Shown: positions 37,622 to 46,597, counted from the stretch's first letter. The stretch is DNA of 64,000 nucleotides from Bremerella cremea (GCF_003335505.1 NZ_QPEX01000024.1:186001-250000); one strand, 5' to 3'. Made by a program: numbers and translations. Notes: generated by a model from the letters alone, not told the origin.

Positions 37622-37720
37622 GACACGGATGCGCAGAGCGCGAGGATGCTCAAGACGTGCGGCCTCCAACCTCACTTATCGCATTGGTTGGCAAACACGC
37701 TAGGGATAGGATGACAGCAC

Positions 37721-38299
37721 ATGAAAACAGTCTTTACGACCGGTGAAGCGGCGAAGATCTGCAAGGTCAGCCAACAAACGATCATTCGTTGCTTCGATTC
37801 AGGGCAATTGAAAGGATTTCGCGTCCCAGGAAGCCGGTTTCGACGTATCCCGCGCGACCAGCTCTACAACTTTATGCGTGAAAATGGCATTCCGACCGAC
37901 GCCCTCGAAAGTGGCAAGCGGAAGGCCCTGATCGTGGACGACGACGTCGATCTCGTGGAACTGCTGGTTGATGCCTTTGAACGGGATGGCCGTTTTGAAC
38001 TGCGCACCGCCAACAATGGTTTCGATGCTGGCATGCTGGTTAAAGAGTTCCATCCAGACATTGTCGTACTCGATATCATGCTGCCCGATATCAACGGTAA
38101 GGAAGTCTGCCAACGAGTGCGCATGGATAAGACGATGGAAGACGTCAAAATCTTGTGCATCTCCGGCATGATCGAACAGGACAAAGTTGCCGACTTGATG
38201 GCATGTGGCGCCAACGAGTTCATGCAGAAGCCGTTCTCGGTGGAAGCCCTCGTCGACAAGGCATGCAACATGCTCGACATGGAATCGGTAAATTCCTAA
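37721..38299 (+). CDS. Excisionase/MerR-type HTH fused to a response-regulator receiver domain
   Basis: A 192-residue regulator with the opposite domain order to classical response regulators. Residues 1-55 form an excisionase (AlpA/BldC-like) winged HTH (FTTGEAAKICKVSQQTIIRCFDSGQLKGFRV). Residues 67-190 form a CheY-like receiver with acidic residues D73-D75, phospho-acceptor D118 in VVLDIMLP, switch S148 and K170 in MQKPFS. All phosphorylation residues are intact. The partner kinase is not adjacent; a soluble kinase lies 1 kb downstream beyond an unrelated gene. It has its own strong promoter and a long leader. Confidence 0.88.
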   Translation: MKTVFTTGEAAKICKVSQQTIIRCFDSGQLKGFRVPGSRFRRIPRDQLYNFMRENGIPTDALESGKRKALIVDDDVDLVELLVDAFERDGRFELRTANNGFDAGMLVKEFHPDIVVLDIMLPDINGKEVCQRVRMDKTMEDVKILCISGMIEQDKVADLMACGANEFMQKPFSVEALVDKACNMLDMESVNS

Positions 38300-38604
38300 C
38301 GAGCCTCCTTCCTGTTCCAACACTCCTACCTCTTCGCGCAGTTGCGGCGAATTCGCTGGCTGCGCTTCTCTTGGCGGCATGAGTTCCTTTTTTGGCTCTC
38401 ATGCAGGTCCAATGCATTGGCAATATCAACCCACCAACCTCGGGTCGCGCGGTCTCTTGCGCATTCTGGAAAAGAAGGTTCTGATAGCACTTTTTCATTG
38501 ACATGTGTTTATGAGACGATACCTTCGTTACTACCCCCCACACAACAGAGGGAAAACCTCATCTTACAATTAGGTATCGAAGTTCTCAGTCGGGCCCAAT
38601 CGCC
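38300..38604. other. Intergenic region, weak promoter candidate
   Basis: About 305 bases with no supported gene. TTGACA (38498-38503) with TACCTT 16 bases later (38520-38525) is the best promoter candidate for the next gene, but the -10 box is poor. Confidence 0.35.
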
Positions 38605-39177
38605 ATGCGTATCAAGCTTTTACTTCTCATCGGTGGTATTTCCTGTTGCATCTTCGCCGCTGTCGAGTTTCGACTGTGGTCCCAAGGCACCAGCCAGCCA
38701 GAAACAATTACCCTAGCCGATCTCGGTTCGTCGGATTCTCTCTCAAACATCCATTTTGAAATCACCGACTTTACCGTCAACGACGACTACATTGTCGAAC
38801 AGGATGAAAAGTCCGATAAGGTCCGGAAAGGCTGGTTCTTATTAGAAATTCCGGCGAACGACCCACTAGATCCTTTGAAATCAAACCCGACGGAGCGACC
38901 AGTTATCGCCCAAATTTCGGGTGACGAAGATCACATGGGCGAAGTCTTACGGAGCAATCAGTTGCGCGGTGTGATTACCAGTATCGGCTCTGGTCTCGAT
39001 AAAGACGTCAAACAAAAGCTGGCCGCGTCGCTTCAGAAAGGATCGCTCGACGATGCGATCAAATTCGAGGTAGACCGTTCCTTTCCATCACTCATCTGGG
39101 TAATTCCTTTATTCCTGGGAGGTATCTTCTTGATCCTGGCGTTTCTCTACCTGACTTTCATTCGGCAATCTGCCTAA
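38605..39177 (+). CDS. Hypothetical protein with N- and C-terminal TM helices
   Basis: A 190-residue protein of unknown function. A TM helix or signal anchor at about 4-22 and a second at about 162-184 enclose a roughly 140-residue polar domain, probably periplasmic, with a strand-rich start (IHFEITDFTVNDDYIVEQ) and a later Lys/Asp-rich helix. The layout suggests a small membrane-bound sensor or assembly protein. It precedes the histidine kinase gene by 94 bases in the same direction and could be its co-transcribed partner, which is inference. Confidence 0.65.
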   Translation: MRIKLLLLIGGISCCIFAAVEFRLWSQGTSQPETITLADLGSSDSLSNIHFEITDFTVNDDYIVEQDEKSDKVRKGWFLLEIPANDPLDPLKSNPTERPVIAQISGDEDHMGEVLRSNQLRGVITSIGSGLDKDVKQKLAASLQKGSLDDAIKFEVDRSFPSLIWVIPLFLGGIFLILAFLYLTFIRQSA

Positions 39178-39271
39178 GCCGTTGGCAAGTAGGAATTTCT
39201 TGGCGAGAGGTTAAGATGGGGAGCCTATAGCGTCTTACCCTCTCTCGTTCCCTGGTCACAGCTTCCGTCGC

Positions 39272-40003
39272 ATGGCATCCGATCCCCCTGATTCTTCCGC
39301 TTCTGGCTCGTCTGAGTCGCAGCGACTTCGCGATGAGAAACTGGCCAGTCTCAAGCGACTGGCTTACGGCGCCAGTCACGAAATCAACAACCCGCTGGCC
39401 AACATTGCCAGCCGTGCGCAAGCTTTGCTGGCCAGTGAAACGAACCCTGACCGACGGCACGAACTTGCCACGATCTACGCTCAGGCGATGCGGGGTTACG
39501 AGATGATTGCCGACTTGATGCTATTCGCCCGGCCACCGGTACCGCAGCCCAAGCCTTGTCGCTTGAGTGACATTGCCGCCGATACGATGCGACAAATGCT
39601 TCCTGCAGCCAGGCAGCAGCACACGGTTTTGAAGCTGACGGCTCCTGAGCATGAAATTGAACTCCACGCTGATGCCAATCAGTTGACTTTGGCCCTGTGT
39701 GCGCTGGTTCGCAATTCGCTGGAAGCACTCCAAAAGGGTGGACAAATCGTGATCACCTTGGCAGAGACCGATCAGTCCGCCATCATGTCTGTGCAAGACG
39801 ATGGTCCTGGCATCCCGGCCGAAGCAATCGACGTGATCTTCGATCCCTTTCATAGTGGACGCGAAGCAGGTCGCGGACTTGGCTTCGGACTTACCAAGTG
39901 CTGGACCATCGCCCAAGCCCATGGCGGCAACGTCTACGTCGATTCAAGCGTTACCCCCTTGGCTAAGGTCGTCCTTGAGATTCCCCTTTCGCCGCACACC
40001 TAA
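39272..40003 (+). CDS. Soluble sensor histidine kinase (HisKA-HATPase_c)
   Basis: A 243-residue kinase with a short Ser/Pro-rich N-tail and no TM helix or recognisable sensor domain. The phospho-acceptor H36 lies in GASHEINNPLANI, typical of NtrB-like HisKA domains. The ATPase domain shows the N box (ALVRNSLEAL), G1 box (DDGPGIP), F box (FDPFHSG) and G2 box (GRGLGFGLTKC). Input probably comes from a partner protein. No response regulator is adjacent; the HTH-receiver protein at 37721 is the nearest candidate target. The Na+/H+ antiporter gene follows after 20 bases, so they are probably co-transcribed. Confidence 0.88.
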   Translation: MASDPPDSSASGSSESQRLRDEKLASLKRLAYGASHEINNPLANIASRAQALLASETNPDRRHELATIYAQAMRGYEMIADLMLFARPPVPQPKPCRLSDIAADTMRQMLPAARQQHTVLKLTAPEHEIELHADANQLTLALCALVRNSLEALQKGGQIVITLAETDQSAIMSVQDDGPGIPAEAIDVIFDPFHSGREAGRGLGFGLTKCWTIAQAHGGNVYVDSSVTPLAKVVLEIPLSPHT

Positions 40004-40023
40004 GAGCATGAGATAAGTAACGG

Positions 40024-41718
40024 ATGGATCACCACCCTTTTGGATGGCTCAGCCTTATTCCACCGTTGACGGCGATCGCTCTGGCCATCATCACTCGTCG
40101 CACGGTTCTCTCGCTTTTTGTGGGCATCCTGGTCGGTGGCATCATCCTGGCCGATGGCCATCCGCTTTCTGGCGGCTGGATTGCGGCGAAGGATTTTATC
40201 TGGGCAAAGTTCTGGGAAGACTCGAAGCAACAGGTCTTTGCCTTCACACTGCTGATTGGCGGAATGATTGGGCTGGTTTCTGAATCTGGCGGAATTCGTG
40301 GGCTGGTTAACTTGATTGTCCCCTGGGCCTATACTCGCGTGCGCGGCCAGGTCACCACCTGGCTGATGGGCCTCTTGATCTTTTTCGATGACTACGCCAA
40401 CTCGCTTCTGCTTGGGGGCACCATGCGCGAGATCACTGATCGACTGAAGATCTCACGCGAGAAACTGTCCTACATCATCGATTCCACTGCGGCCCCTGTC
40501 TCTGGCCTAGCGTTGGTTTCTACCTGGGTAGCAGCTGAGATTGGCTACATTCAAGACGGTATCGATCAAATCACGTCGGCCACCAAACCAGAAGCATTCC
40601 AGCTCTTTCTGGAAAGCATCCCGTATCGCTTTTACAGTTGGTGGGCCTTACTGCTGGTCCCGATGGTCGCCTTATTGAAACGCGACTTCGGACCGATGCT
40701 GACCGCCGAAGTGAACATCCTGCGTGACACGGGGAACAAGTCCGATACCCCTGGCTCGAACAACCAGCACTCCCACGAGATGAACTGGATCGACCGATTC
40801 ACCTCGTCTCTTTCCGACCGCTTTCAACTCAAGCCTGAGTCGCCCTTGACGTCCAACTGGGTGAACGCGGCGATTCCAGTCGGAACGCTGCTGCTGGTGG
40901 TCATCTTGGTGCTGTTTTATACCGGCTATCAGAAGGCCTCGCTCGACACCGAATCACCTTCGATTCTGCAAATTGCCGGGGCTGGCGAATCGAATTTAGC
41001 GCTGCTTTACGGATCCGGCATCAGCCTGATTGTGGCGTTCTTCTTGATCGCGCCACAGCGTCTGCTTTCTGGCAAACAACTCGGCTGGTCAATCTTGATG
41101 GGCATGAAGTCGATGGCTCCCGCGATCTTCATCCTGTGGTTTGCCGCCGCATTGTCGGCAGAAACGGCGAAGCCAAGCGAAAACGGTCTCGGAACGGCCG
41201 AATACCTGAAGACGATGATCAGCTCAAACCTTTCGGTCGAGATGCTCCCCAGTGCCACTTTCCTACTGGCCGCTGCGGTCGCGTTTTCGACCGGAACAAG
41301 CTGGGGAACAATGGGCATCCTAGCCCCGATTTCGATTTCGCTATCGCACAGCATGCTGGTCGCTGACGGAGGCGTGCTCGATCCGCATGACCCCATTTTA
41401 CTGACCGTAGTGGGAAGCGTTTTGTCCGGCGCGATCTTTGGCGACCACTGCTCGCCGATTTCCGACACCACGATTCTTTCTTCGCAAAGCTGCGGCTGCA
41501 ATCACGTGGCGCACGTCCGCACGCAAATGCCGTATGCGATTCTGGGGGCGATTGCGTCCGTCGTCGCTGGCACCCTGCCAATTGGCTTAGGCGTACCGGT
41601 TTTCGCGTGCCACATTTTGGGTATCGTTGTTTTGGTTGGCACGCTCTGGTTGGTCGGGCGCAATGCCGAAACGATCGCTGCGGAAACAGCCGAGCCCCTC
41701 GTCGAAGGTGACCAGTAG
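40024..41718 (+). CDS. NhaC-family Na+/H+ antiporter
   Basis: A 564-residue integral membrane protein with about 12 TM helices. The NhaC family pattern is clear: FFDDYANSLLLGGTMREITDR, a second half with STGTSWGTMGIL, and GAIFGDHCSPISDTTILSS. These polar, Asp- and Ser-rich breaks in the helices bind and move ions in the family. It should export Na+ (or exchange malate/lactate-type substrates in some relatives). It lies 20 bases behind the histidine kinase gene. Confidence 0.92.
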   Translation: MDHHPFGWLSLIPPLTAIALAIITRRTVLSLFVGILVGGIILADGHPLSGGWIAAKDFIWAKFWEDSKQQVFAFTLLIGGMIGLVSESGGIRGLVNLIVPWAYTRVRGQVTTWLMGLLIFFDDYANSLLLGGTMREITDRLKISREKLSYIIDSTAAPVSGLALVSTWVAAEIGYIQDGIDQITSATKPEAFQLFLESIPYRFYSWWALLLVPMVALLKRDFGPMLTAEVNILRDTGNKSDTPGSNNQHSHEMNWIDRFTSSLSDRFQLKPESPLTSNWVNAAIPVGTLLLVVILVLFYTGYQKASLDTESPSILQIAGAGESNLALLYGSGISLIVAFFLIAPQRLLSGKQLGWSILMGMKSMAPAIFILWFAAALSAETAKPSENGLGTAEYLKTMISSNLSVEMLPSATFLLAAAVAFSTGTSWGTMGILAPISISLSHSMLVADGGVLDPHDPILLTVVGSVLSGAIFGDHCSPISDTTILSSQSCGCNHVAHVRTQMPYAILGAIASVVAGTLPIGLGVPVFACHILGIVVLVGTLWLVGRNAETIAAETAEPLVEGDQ

Positions 41719-41773
41719 TTGCCCCAAACTGGTCGCCACGCTACCGGCAGCCGAACAAGCTTTCACCAGTTTT

Positions 41774-41790
41774 TTTGTAAGCATTACAAA
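41774..41790. promoter_or_regulatory. Inverted repeat TTTGTAA-GCA-TTACAAA, possible enhancer/operator
   Basis: A perfect seven-base palindrome around a three-base centre, about 190 bases upstream of the sigma-54 promoter match. That is within the usual distance for binding sites of sigma-54 activators. Function is inferred. Confidence 0.5.
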
Positions 41791-41960
41791 GCTGCGACCT
41801 TGGCGTTAAGTGGCTCGCTGCTACCACTGCGCGGAAAGCTCTTCCCAATTGGCAGTCCTTAAGCCAACGCAACCTCTTTTCGTCAATCAAGTTGCGCGAT
41901 TGTGATAGCTATGACGGCGTAAAGAGATCGTGGCTCTCTTTTGCTGCTTATTTGCCCTTC

Positions 41961-41976
41961 TGGCATATCACTTGCA
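41961..41976 (+). promoter_or_regulatory. Sigma-54 (-24/-12) promoter
   Basis: TGGCATATCACTTGCA matches the sigma-54 consensus TGGCAC-N5-TTGCA in 10 of 11 specified bases, with the exact GG-N10-GC spacing. The expected start is near 41987, leaving a 42-base leader with GAGGAG ahead of the ATG at 42029. Confidence 0.75.
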
Positions 41977-42028
41977 AGATGAAGGTAGCTAGTTCCCCAG
42001 TCAACCAGCCTCAAAGAGGAGCAAGAAT

Positions 42029-42880
42029 ATGTTCAGGACGACCACGCTTACCGCCTGCGTAATGTTTGCGGCCCCGAGTTTTGTTTTCGCTCAACAACCC
42101 GTCTGGAATGCCACGAACAGCAACCAGTTCGATCCTCGGCCAATGACGCAAATGGCTGCCCCTCAAGATTGGAACGATCCCAACGCGATCGAGTTCTCCT
42201 CGACCCGTGGCACCGCCAATCGCGTGGGTGCAGTGCAGCGTACAACCGCAATGCAGCCGATTAGCACTACCCAACAGATCGCACAACAAACGGCTTCGCC
42301 CAACACGCGCAGCTATGCGAACCAGCCGGTGACTTCGCAGACACGCGTGTTTACCGAGACCGAAGTCGACGAAACGGTCACCCGCTATCCGTCTCAGCCA
42401 CAAACGATTGTGTACGACAATCCTCAACCAATCGTGCAGCAACAAGTTCGCCGAGTTGAATACCCGGCCAACTACCAAACGCAAACGTCTTACTACGCGC
42501 AACCAGTTCAACAGCCAGGCACGTGGCACTCTGTAGGCGAAACGGTACAGCGGGTCGAGTACAACGCGCCGGTGACCTATTCGGCCCCCGTCGTCACGAC
42601 GACCGGTACCCCGGTCACCGTTTATCGCCCGACCACCACCATTGCTTACAACAATCCGCCGGTAAATAGCGTTCCGGTAATGACGCCTCCCGTCGTTTCG
42701 CAGCCAGTTGTCGTCCCCAATGCCACGGTCTATCCGGTCGATCAAACGGCCTATCGCCCAGTGCTGCCGATCATTGGCATGAGTAACAACTCGTACGTCG
42801 GTCGCGGCCTGCTGGGTCAGCCAGAGGTTTACACCGAAGGCCAGCCGATCCGCAACGCCCTGCGATACATCTTTCCGTAA
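42029..42880 (+). CDS. Secreted Gln/Val/Tyr/Pro-rich protein, sigma-54 promoter
   Basis: A 283-residue exported protein. The signal peptide spans about 1-21 (cleavage after FVFA). The mature part is low in hydrophobic core and rich in Gln, Thr, Val, Pro and Tyr, with many VxYxxP-like short segments (for example QTIVYDNPQPIV, TPVTVYRPTTTIAYNNPP), suggesting an extended or surface protein rather than an enzyme. The C-terminus is more ordered and glycine-containing. It has a sigma-54 type promoter and a strong terminator, so it is a single-gene unit under special control. The function is unknown. Confidence 0.75.
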   Translation: MFRTTTLTACVMFAAPSFVFAQQPVWNATNSNQFDPRPMTQMAAPQDWNDPNAIEFSSTRGTANRVGAVQRTTAMQPISTTQQIAQQTASPNTRSYANQPVTSQTRVFTETEVDETVTRYPSQPQTIVYDNPQPIVQQQVRRVEYPANYQTQTSYYAQPVQQPGTWHSVGETVQRVEYNAPVTYSAPVVTTTGTPVTVYRPTTTIAYNNPPVNSVPVMTPPVVSQPVVVPNATVYPVDQTAYRPVLPIIGMSNNSYVGRGLLGQPEVYTEGQPIRNALRYIFP

Positions 42881-42906
42881 CGCTCAGTTCCCAGGAGGGC
42901 AACGGA

Positions 42907-42937
42907 GGGTATTCCTTACGGGGAATGCCCTTTTTTT
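42907..42937 (+). terminator. Rho-independent terminator after the secreted protein gene
   Basis: GGGTATTCC (42907-42915) pairs with GGAATGCCC (42922-42930) with one T-G pair, followed by seven T. Confidence 0.85.
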
Positions 42938-43052
42938 GTTTCTTGCCAGCGGAGGCAAGGCAAGTCCAAGCGAAGAGGCAATCGAATTGTTTGCGCAAGC
43001 CAAACCCAGGCGTACAATACCAAGGCCCCTGCTAACCTCTCTTGGCATCACC

Positions 43053-43376
43053 ATGACCTCGCCTGACGATCCAGAGACCATCGACAAGTCGGTTCCCTAC
43101 GAAACGCAGCATAGCAACCGAATTATCGGAATCGCCGCGATGTTTCTCGGCTTGGTAAACCTGGTACTGTTTGATCCCAACGAACTTGCCCGTCCCTGGG
43201 GCATCTGGCGCATCGCTGCCCGCATCGGCCTGGTGGTTAGCATGTTCTGCCTGGCCACGGTCAGCTTCGCGCCACGCGATTGGTCGTGGCGTCGATGGTT
43301 TGCCGTCGGGATTGTGCTAGGAGGCGTAACCTATCTGGCGGGCTTCTTTATTGCCGATGTGATAAGCCGATTGTGA
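43053..43376 (+). CDS. Small three-helix membrane protein
   Basis: A 107-residue protein of unknown function. The polar N-terminus (about 1-20) is followed by three hydrophobic helices (about 24-42, 53-70, 79-100), with basic loops that suggest the N-terminus is inside. I start at the ATG at 43053; the open frame extends upstream through the terminator of the previous gene, which cannot be coding. It is convergent with the SNF2 helicase gene. Confidence 0.65.
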   Translation: MTSPDDPETIDKSVPYETQHSNRIIGIAAMFLGLVNLVLFDPNELARPWGIWRIAARIGLVVSMFCLATVSFAPRDWSWRRWFAVGIVLGGVTYLAGFFIADVISRL

Positions 43377-43419
43377 AGGAACCAACAACAATCGCGGAAG
43401 GCCGCTTCGCATCTCCACC

Positions 43420-45189
43420 TTACGCCGCCAAGCGAATCGGTCCCTTAGGGCTCCGTAGATCGAACAAGCCGAAGATTTCTTCCTTCGAGAAACCAACCTT
43501 GGCAGGCTCGCCTGTTTGGCTAAACAAAGCGTCAAAGAGTTCTCGCTTCTCTTCCAGGACCTTGTTGATCCGCTCTTCGATCGTTCCCACGGCCAAATAA
43601 CGGCTGATTGTGACCGCGCCGGCGGCGCCAATGCGGTGAGCTCGGTTGATGGCCTGATCTTCGATAGCGGGGTTCCACCAACGATCGAACAGAAAAACGT
43701 ACTCGCAGAACTGAAGATTCAAACCAACACTGCCGGCGCCGTAGCTCATCAAGATGATGTGCTTGGTGGGGTCGTGCTTGAACTGATCGATCACCCCTTC
43801 CCGCTGCTTATGCGGCACTTTGCCGTGGTATTCTAGCGGGCCAAACGGCTCGACATACTTTCGAATCTCTTTAATCGTACGCGTCCACTGACTAAACAAG
43901 ATCGCCTTCTTGCCGCTGGCAGCGACCTCTTCCATATCGGCTTTCAACTGATCCATCTTCGCACTCTCGCCGGTGCGTGGATCGAAGTTGCAGATCTGCT
44001 TCAACCGCAGCACTAGCTCGAAGACATGCTGGACGGTCAGTTCCTGCCCCATTTCTTCCAACCGGACGATGCCTTCCTTTTCGGCAAACTCATAAGCCTC
44101 TTGCTGGGCAGGCGAAAGATGCAGTTCGGCATCGCGATAGAGACGCGGAGGCATGTCGGTCATCACCAAGTCTTTGGTCCGCCGAATGATATATTCGCCG
44201 GCAGTGGAACTCATCGACTTGATATCCATCCCCTTGGTTAACAGCCCTGGGGCAAGAAACTCGAACACGCCGACTAAGTCGTCCGTGCTGTTCTCGATCG
44301 GCGTTCCGGTCAGGGCCCAACTGCGGGTACGGGGAATCCCCTTGGTGATCTCAGCGGTGGTGCTATTGGAATTTTTAATCCGCTGGGCTTCGTCCAACAC
44401 CACCAGATCGAAGTGCAGTCCGCTTTCTTCGCTTACCAGATCTTGATCGCGCATCAGCAGTTCGTAATTGGCGATCTTCACTGGCGTTTGGTTATCGCGC
44501 CATAACCAACTTCGTTTGGCCGAGTCCCCTTCAATAATGCTGATCGGAATCTCTGGCGCCCAGAGATTGAATTCTCGCTTCCAGTTCGAGACCAAGGGCT
44601 TGGGGCAAACCAACAGCACACTTCGAATCTCGCCAGCACGCAGTAGCATCCGCATGGTGCTGATCGACTGCATCGTCTTGCCCAACCCCATTTCATCGGC
44701 CATGACCGCCGCATGCCGAGGATATAGAAAGGCGATCCCTTCAAATTGATACGGGAACGGCTCGAAGGGAAACTCCAACGCCCCACTGGTCACAAGCGAC
44801 TCTAGTGACGGCTGAAGTAAGTAGTACAGCCGGTCTTCCAATTTGATCACATCCCCTGGCGGGCGAATGTGCGTCACGCGTTTCGCCTTCGGTGGCTTGG
44901 GGGCGGCGGGATCATCCTCTTCGGCTGCCTGCTGCCCCGCTTCCTTCTTGGGCGGGGCTTTCTTTTCTAAAGCTTGCAGCCATGCGGGCGCTTCTGGGAA
45001 GACAAAGCTCTTCACGCCCACCTTGGCCCCTTTGCACATGAGCGAGACCGCCTTGGGGCGAGGCGTTTTAAATGGCTCGGAAGTGATCGATATTTGTGGA
45101 GCCCGCGCAAGCGCCGCCGTCCAACCGAGCGAAATCACTTCGGACTTGATATTGAGATTATGCGAAATCGTTTCTAAGGGCTCTGTCAT
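43420..45189 (-). CDS. SNF2/RapA-family DEAD-like helicase (Swi2/Snf2 ATPase)
   Basis: A 589-residue DNA/RNA-dependent ATPase. After about 150 residues of N-terminal domain (with an Ala/Pro/Lys-rich linker around 70-105) comes the Snf2 core: motif I DEMGLGKTMQS, motif II LDEAQRIKN, motif III ALTGTPIENS, motif V/VI in GSVGLNLQFCEYVFLFDRWWNPAIEDQAINRAHRIG. Motifs are intact, so it should be an active translocase acting on nucleoprotein complexes. No restriction or defence genes flank it, so a housekeeping role is more likely. Confidence 0.9.
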   Translation of the reverse strand: MTEPLETISHNLNIKSEVISLGWTAALARAPQISITSEPFKTPRPKAVSLMCKGAKVGVKSFVFPEAPAWLQALEKKAPPKKEAGQQAAEEDDPAAPKPPKAKRVTHIRPPGDVIKLEDRLYYLLQPSLESLVTSGALEFPFEPFPYQFEGIAFLYPRHAAVMADEMGLGKTMQSISTMRMLLRAGEIRSVLLVCPKPLVSNWKREFNLWAPEIPISIIEGDSAKRSWLWRDNQTPVKIANYELLMRDQDLVSEESGLHFDLVVLDEAQRIKNSNSTTAEITKGIPRTRSWALTGTPIENSTDDLVGVFEFLAPGLLTKGMDIKSMSSTAGEYIIRRTKDLVMTDMPPRLYRDAELHLSPAQQEAYEFAEKEGIVRLEEMGQELTVQHVFELVLRLKQICNFDPRTGESAKMDQLKADMEEVAASGKKAILFSQWTRTIKEIRKYVEPFGPLEYHGKVPHKQREGVIDQFKHDPTKHIILMSYGAGSVGLNLQFCEYVFLFDRWWNPAIEDQAINRAHRIGAAGAVTISRYLAVGTIEERINKVLEEKRELFDALFSQTGEPAKVGFSKEEIFGLFDLRSPKGPIRLAA

Positions 45190-45270
45190 GTCGCTTTGCG
45201 TACCTCCTCGGGTCGCGAGGTGGCATTTCCTGGGGGGGAGTGCGTGAAGGACGATCGGTTTTGTGATGAG

Positions 45271-45852
45271 CTATTTGCCCACACCGTGCGCCTCTTCAAT
45301 GGCTTCGCGGATCCGTGTGAACGGTTCGTTTAAGTCCAAATCAATCGATCTTTCTTGCCAAATATCTGCCAGCAGCTGGCAATCGCTTTCATGCTGGCCA
45401 CTGACAGCAACTTCATAGCTACCAAGCTGGAACGACCGAATATGTGGGGGCGCAACCGCCACTTGGGTGGCTTCGCCCTGGTACGAAGTAACATTGGCCT
45501 CGGCTGGGGAAGCTTCTTCCACACAACTAGGGGGGAGCAAAACTACCGGCACATCGGCATGATCGCGTAGCGAGAGCACGTGCTCGCTATCGGTGCAGAT
45601 CGCCAATGTGGGAGATTTCAACTTAGCTATCAAAGCTCCGCCGATTTGTTCGCCGTATAAATAAGGTTTTAAAGTAGGTCCGTAAAGGATTTCCTGGGCA
45701 CGGTTTGCTTTCACTGGGGCGGTACAATGAAACTCAAGAGGACGCCCAGCAAGATTGAGGACTAAGAGTCCACCAAACAATCCACCTGGCGTATGCTCTA
45801 CCACGGTTAAAAATCCGAGGCTGGGCACCATTTTCTCGTTCCGATTCGACAT
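45271..45852 (-). CDS. Hypothetical soluble protein
   Basis: A 193-residue protein of unknown function. I start at the ATG at 45852 (GGAGA upstream); a longer frame begins at 45894. The N-terminal half is beta-rich (LGFLTVVEHTPGGLFGGLLVLNLAGRPLEFHCTAPV). The end of the protein is a charged helix (NEPFTRIREAIEEAHGV). It has no signal peptide or TM helix. It lies 81 bases upstream of the helicase gene in the same direction and may share its operon. Confidence 0.65.
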   Translation of the reverse strand: MSNRNEKMVPSLGFLTVVEHTPGGLFGGLLVLNLAGRPLEFHCTAPVKANRAQEILYGPTLKPYLYGEQIGGALIAKLKSPTLAICTDSEHVLSLRDHADVPVVLLPPSCVEEASPAEANVTSYQGEATQVAVAPPHIRSFQLGSYEVAVSGQHESDCQLLADIWQERSIDLDLNEPFTRIREAIEEAHGVGK

Positions 45853-46081
45853 AGACTCTCCATCTTGCCCATTCTTATCATCGTGACAGCGCAACTCGTT
45901 GTGGGCAGCCTGGGCGAACGGCCCAATGATGTGAATCGGTGTTTGGGAAAGGTGGACTTTAACTATCGTAAGGGCATATCCCTTCTCGCTAGCACTGCTA
46001 TTGGTGAAGGTAAATGCTCGACATTTGATACCCCAGGTGACTATACTGAGTTACTCGCCTCACCCGGAGACTTAATAAACG

Positions 46082-46546
46082 ATGTCGCTCGACCCCAAAG
46101 ACCTGTCCCCTCTCTTCACACACGTCGACGTAACCTCCAACCCAACACCTATGCAGCAATCTCTTCAGTCGAACGAAACCAACACTTTGCTGAAACGGAT
46201 GATTGAACTGCAAGAGCGCCAAGCTTTGCTCTTGGAAGAGTTGCTTCAGCAACAAGTTCATACGCAAAAGCAACGCTCAGCAGAACTGAACGCCTGGCGG
46301 AAAGCTCATCCTGAATTGGCCGAGAAGTGCCGTCTGGCCGCTGAAGCCCTCAGCAAGGTTCACGCTGACTTCCTGGGCACTTTAGCCAGCGAAGTCGATG
46401 ACACGGCTGAAGATATGATCGACAGCGAATACCTGCTTAGCGAGTTCGTTGATCGCTTTGGGCCTCGCATCGCCCATCTCAACGGCGTACTCCAAATGCT
46501 GGCCCAACTGGGCGCACCGGCTCAGGCCATGAAGACGAACTCTTAG
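46082..46546 (+). CDS. Hypothetical coiled-coil protein
   Basis: A 154-residue soluble protein, predicted mostly helical. Residues about 33-62 (NTLLKRMIELQERQALLLEE with the QQQVHTQ continuation) look like a coiled coil. The C-terminal part (YLLSEFVDRFGPRIAHLNGVLQML) is amphipathic. I recognise no family. A perfect AAGGG-CATAT-CCCTT palindrome (45970-45984) lies about 100 bases upstream in the divergent region and could be an operator. A strong terminator follows 24 bases after the stop, so it is a single-gene unit. Confidence 0.65.
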   Translation: MSLDPKDLSPLFTHVDVTSNPTPMQQSLQSNETNTLLKRMIELQERQALLLEELLQQQVHTQKQRSAELNAWRKAHPELAEKCRLAAEALSKVHADFLGTLASEVDDTAEDMIDSEYLLSEFVDRFGPRIAHLNGVLQMLAQLGAPAQAMKTNS

Positions 46547-46570
46547 TTCAAGCGTCGTACAAGCTTTCCT

Positions 46571-46597
46571 AAAACCTGCTAGATCGCAGGTTTTTTT
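46571..46597 (+). terminator. Rho-independent terminator
   Basis: AAAACCTGC (46571-46579) pairs with GCAGGTTTT (46586-46594), with a T run of seven (46591-46597). Confidence 0.85.

Larger units (their letters stand above)
37293..37720. other. Long AT-rich leader/promoter region before the HTH-receiver gene
   Basis: 428 bases without a gene. It holds a near-consensus sigma-70 promoter (annotated), a perfect GGCAAA-ATA-TTTGCC palindrome upstream of it, a CAGCAG...CTGCTG hairpin near the mnmG end (37339-37359) and a perfect AAACGGG...CCCGTTT hairpin in the transcribed leader. The implied 5' leader of about 220 bases is long for this window. Confidence 0.6.
41719..42028. other. Regulatory region of the secreted protein gene
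   Basis: 310 bases with no gene. It contains an inverted repeat at 41774-41790 and a sigma-54 promoter match at 41961-41976 (both annotated), giving the architecture of an enhancer-dependent promoter. Confidence 0.6.

Noticed and set aside
42011..42745. A 244-residue Arg-rich open frame on the minus strand
   Set aside because: It is antisense to the secreted protein gene, which has a signal peptide, an SD site, a promoter and a terminator. The Arg/His-rich composition is typical of a shadow frame.
43420..45189. Defence-island helicase
   Set aside because: The SNF2 helicase has no restriction, methylase, toxin or other defence gene nearby.
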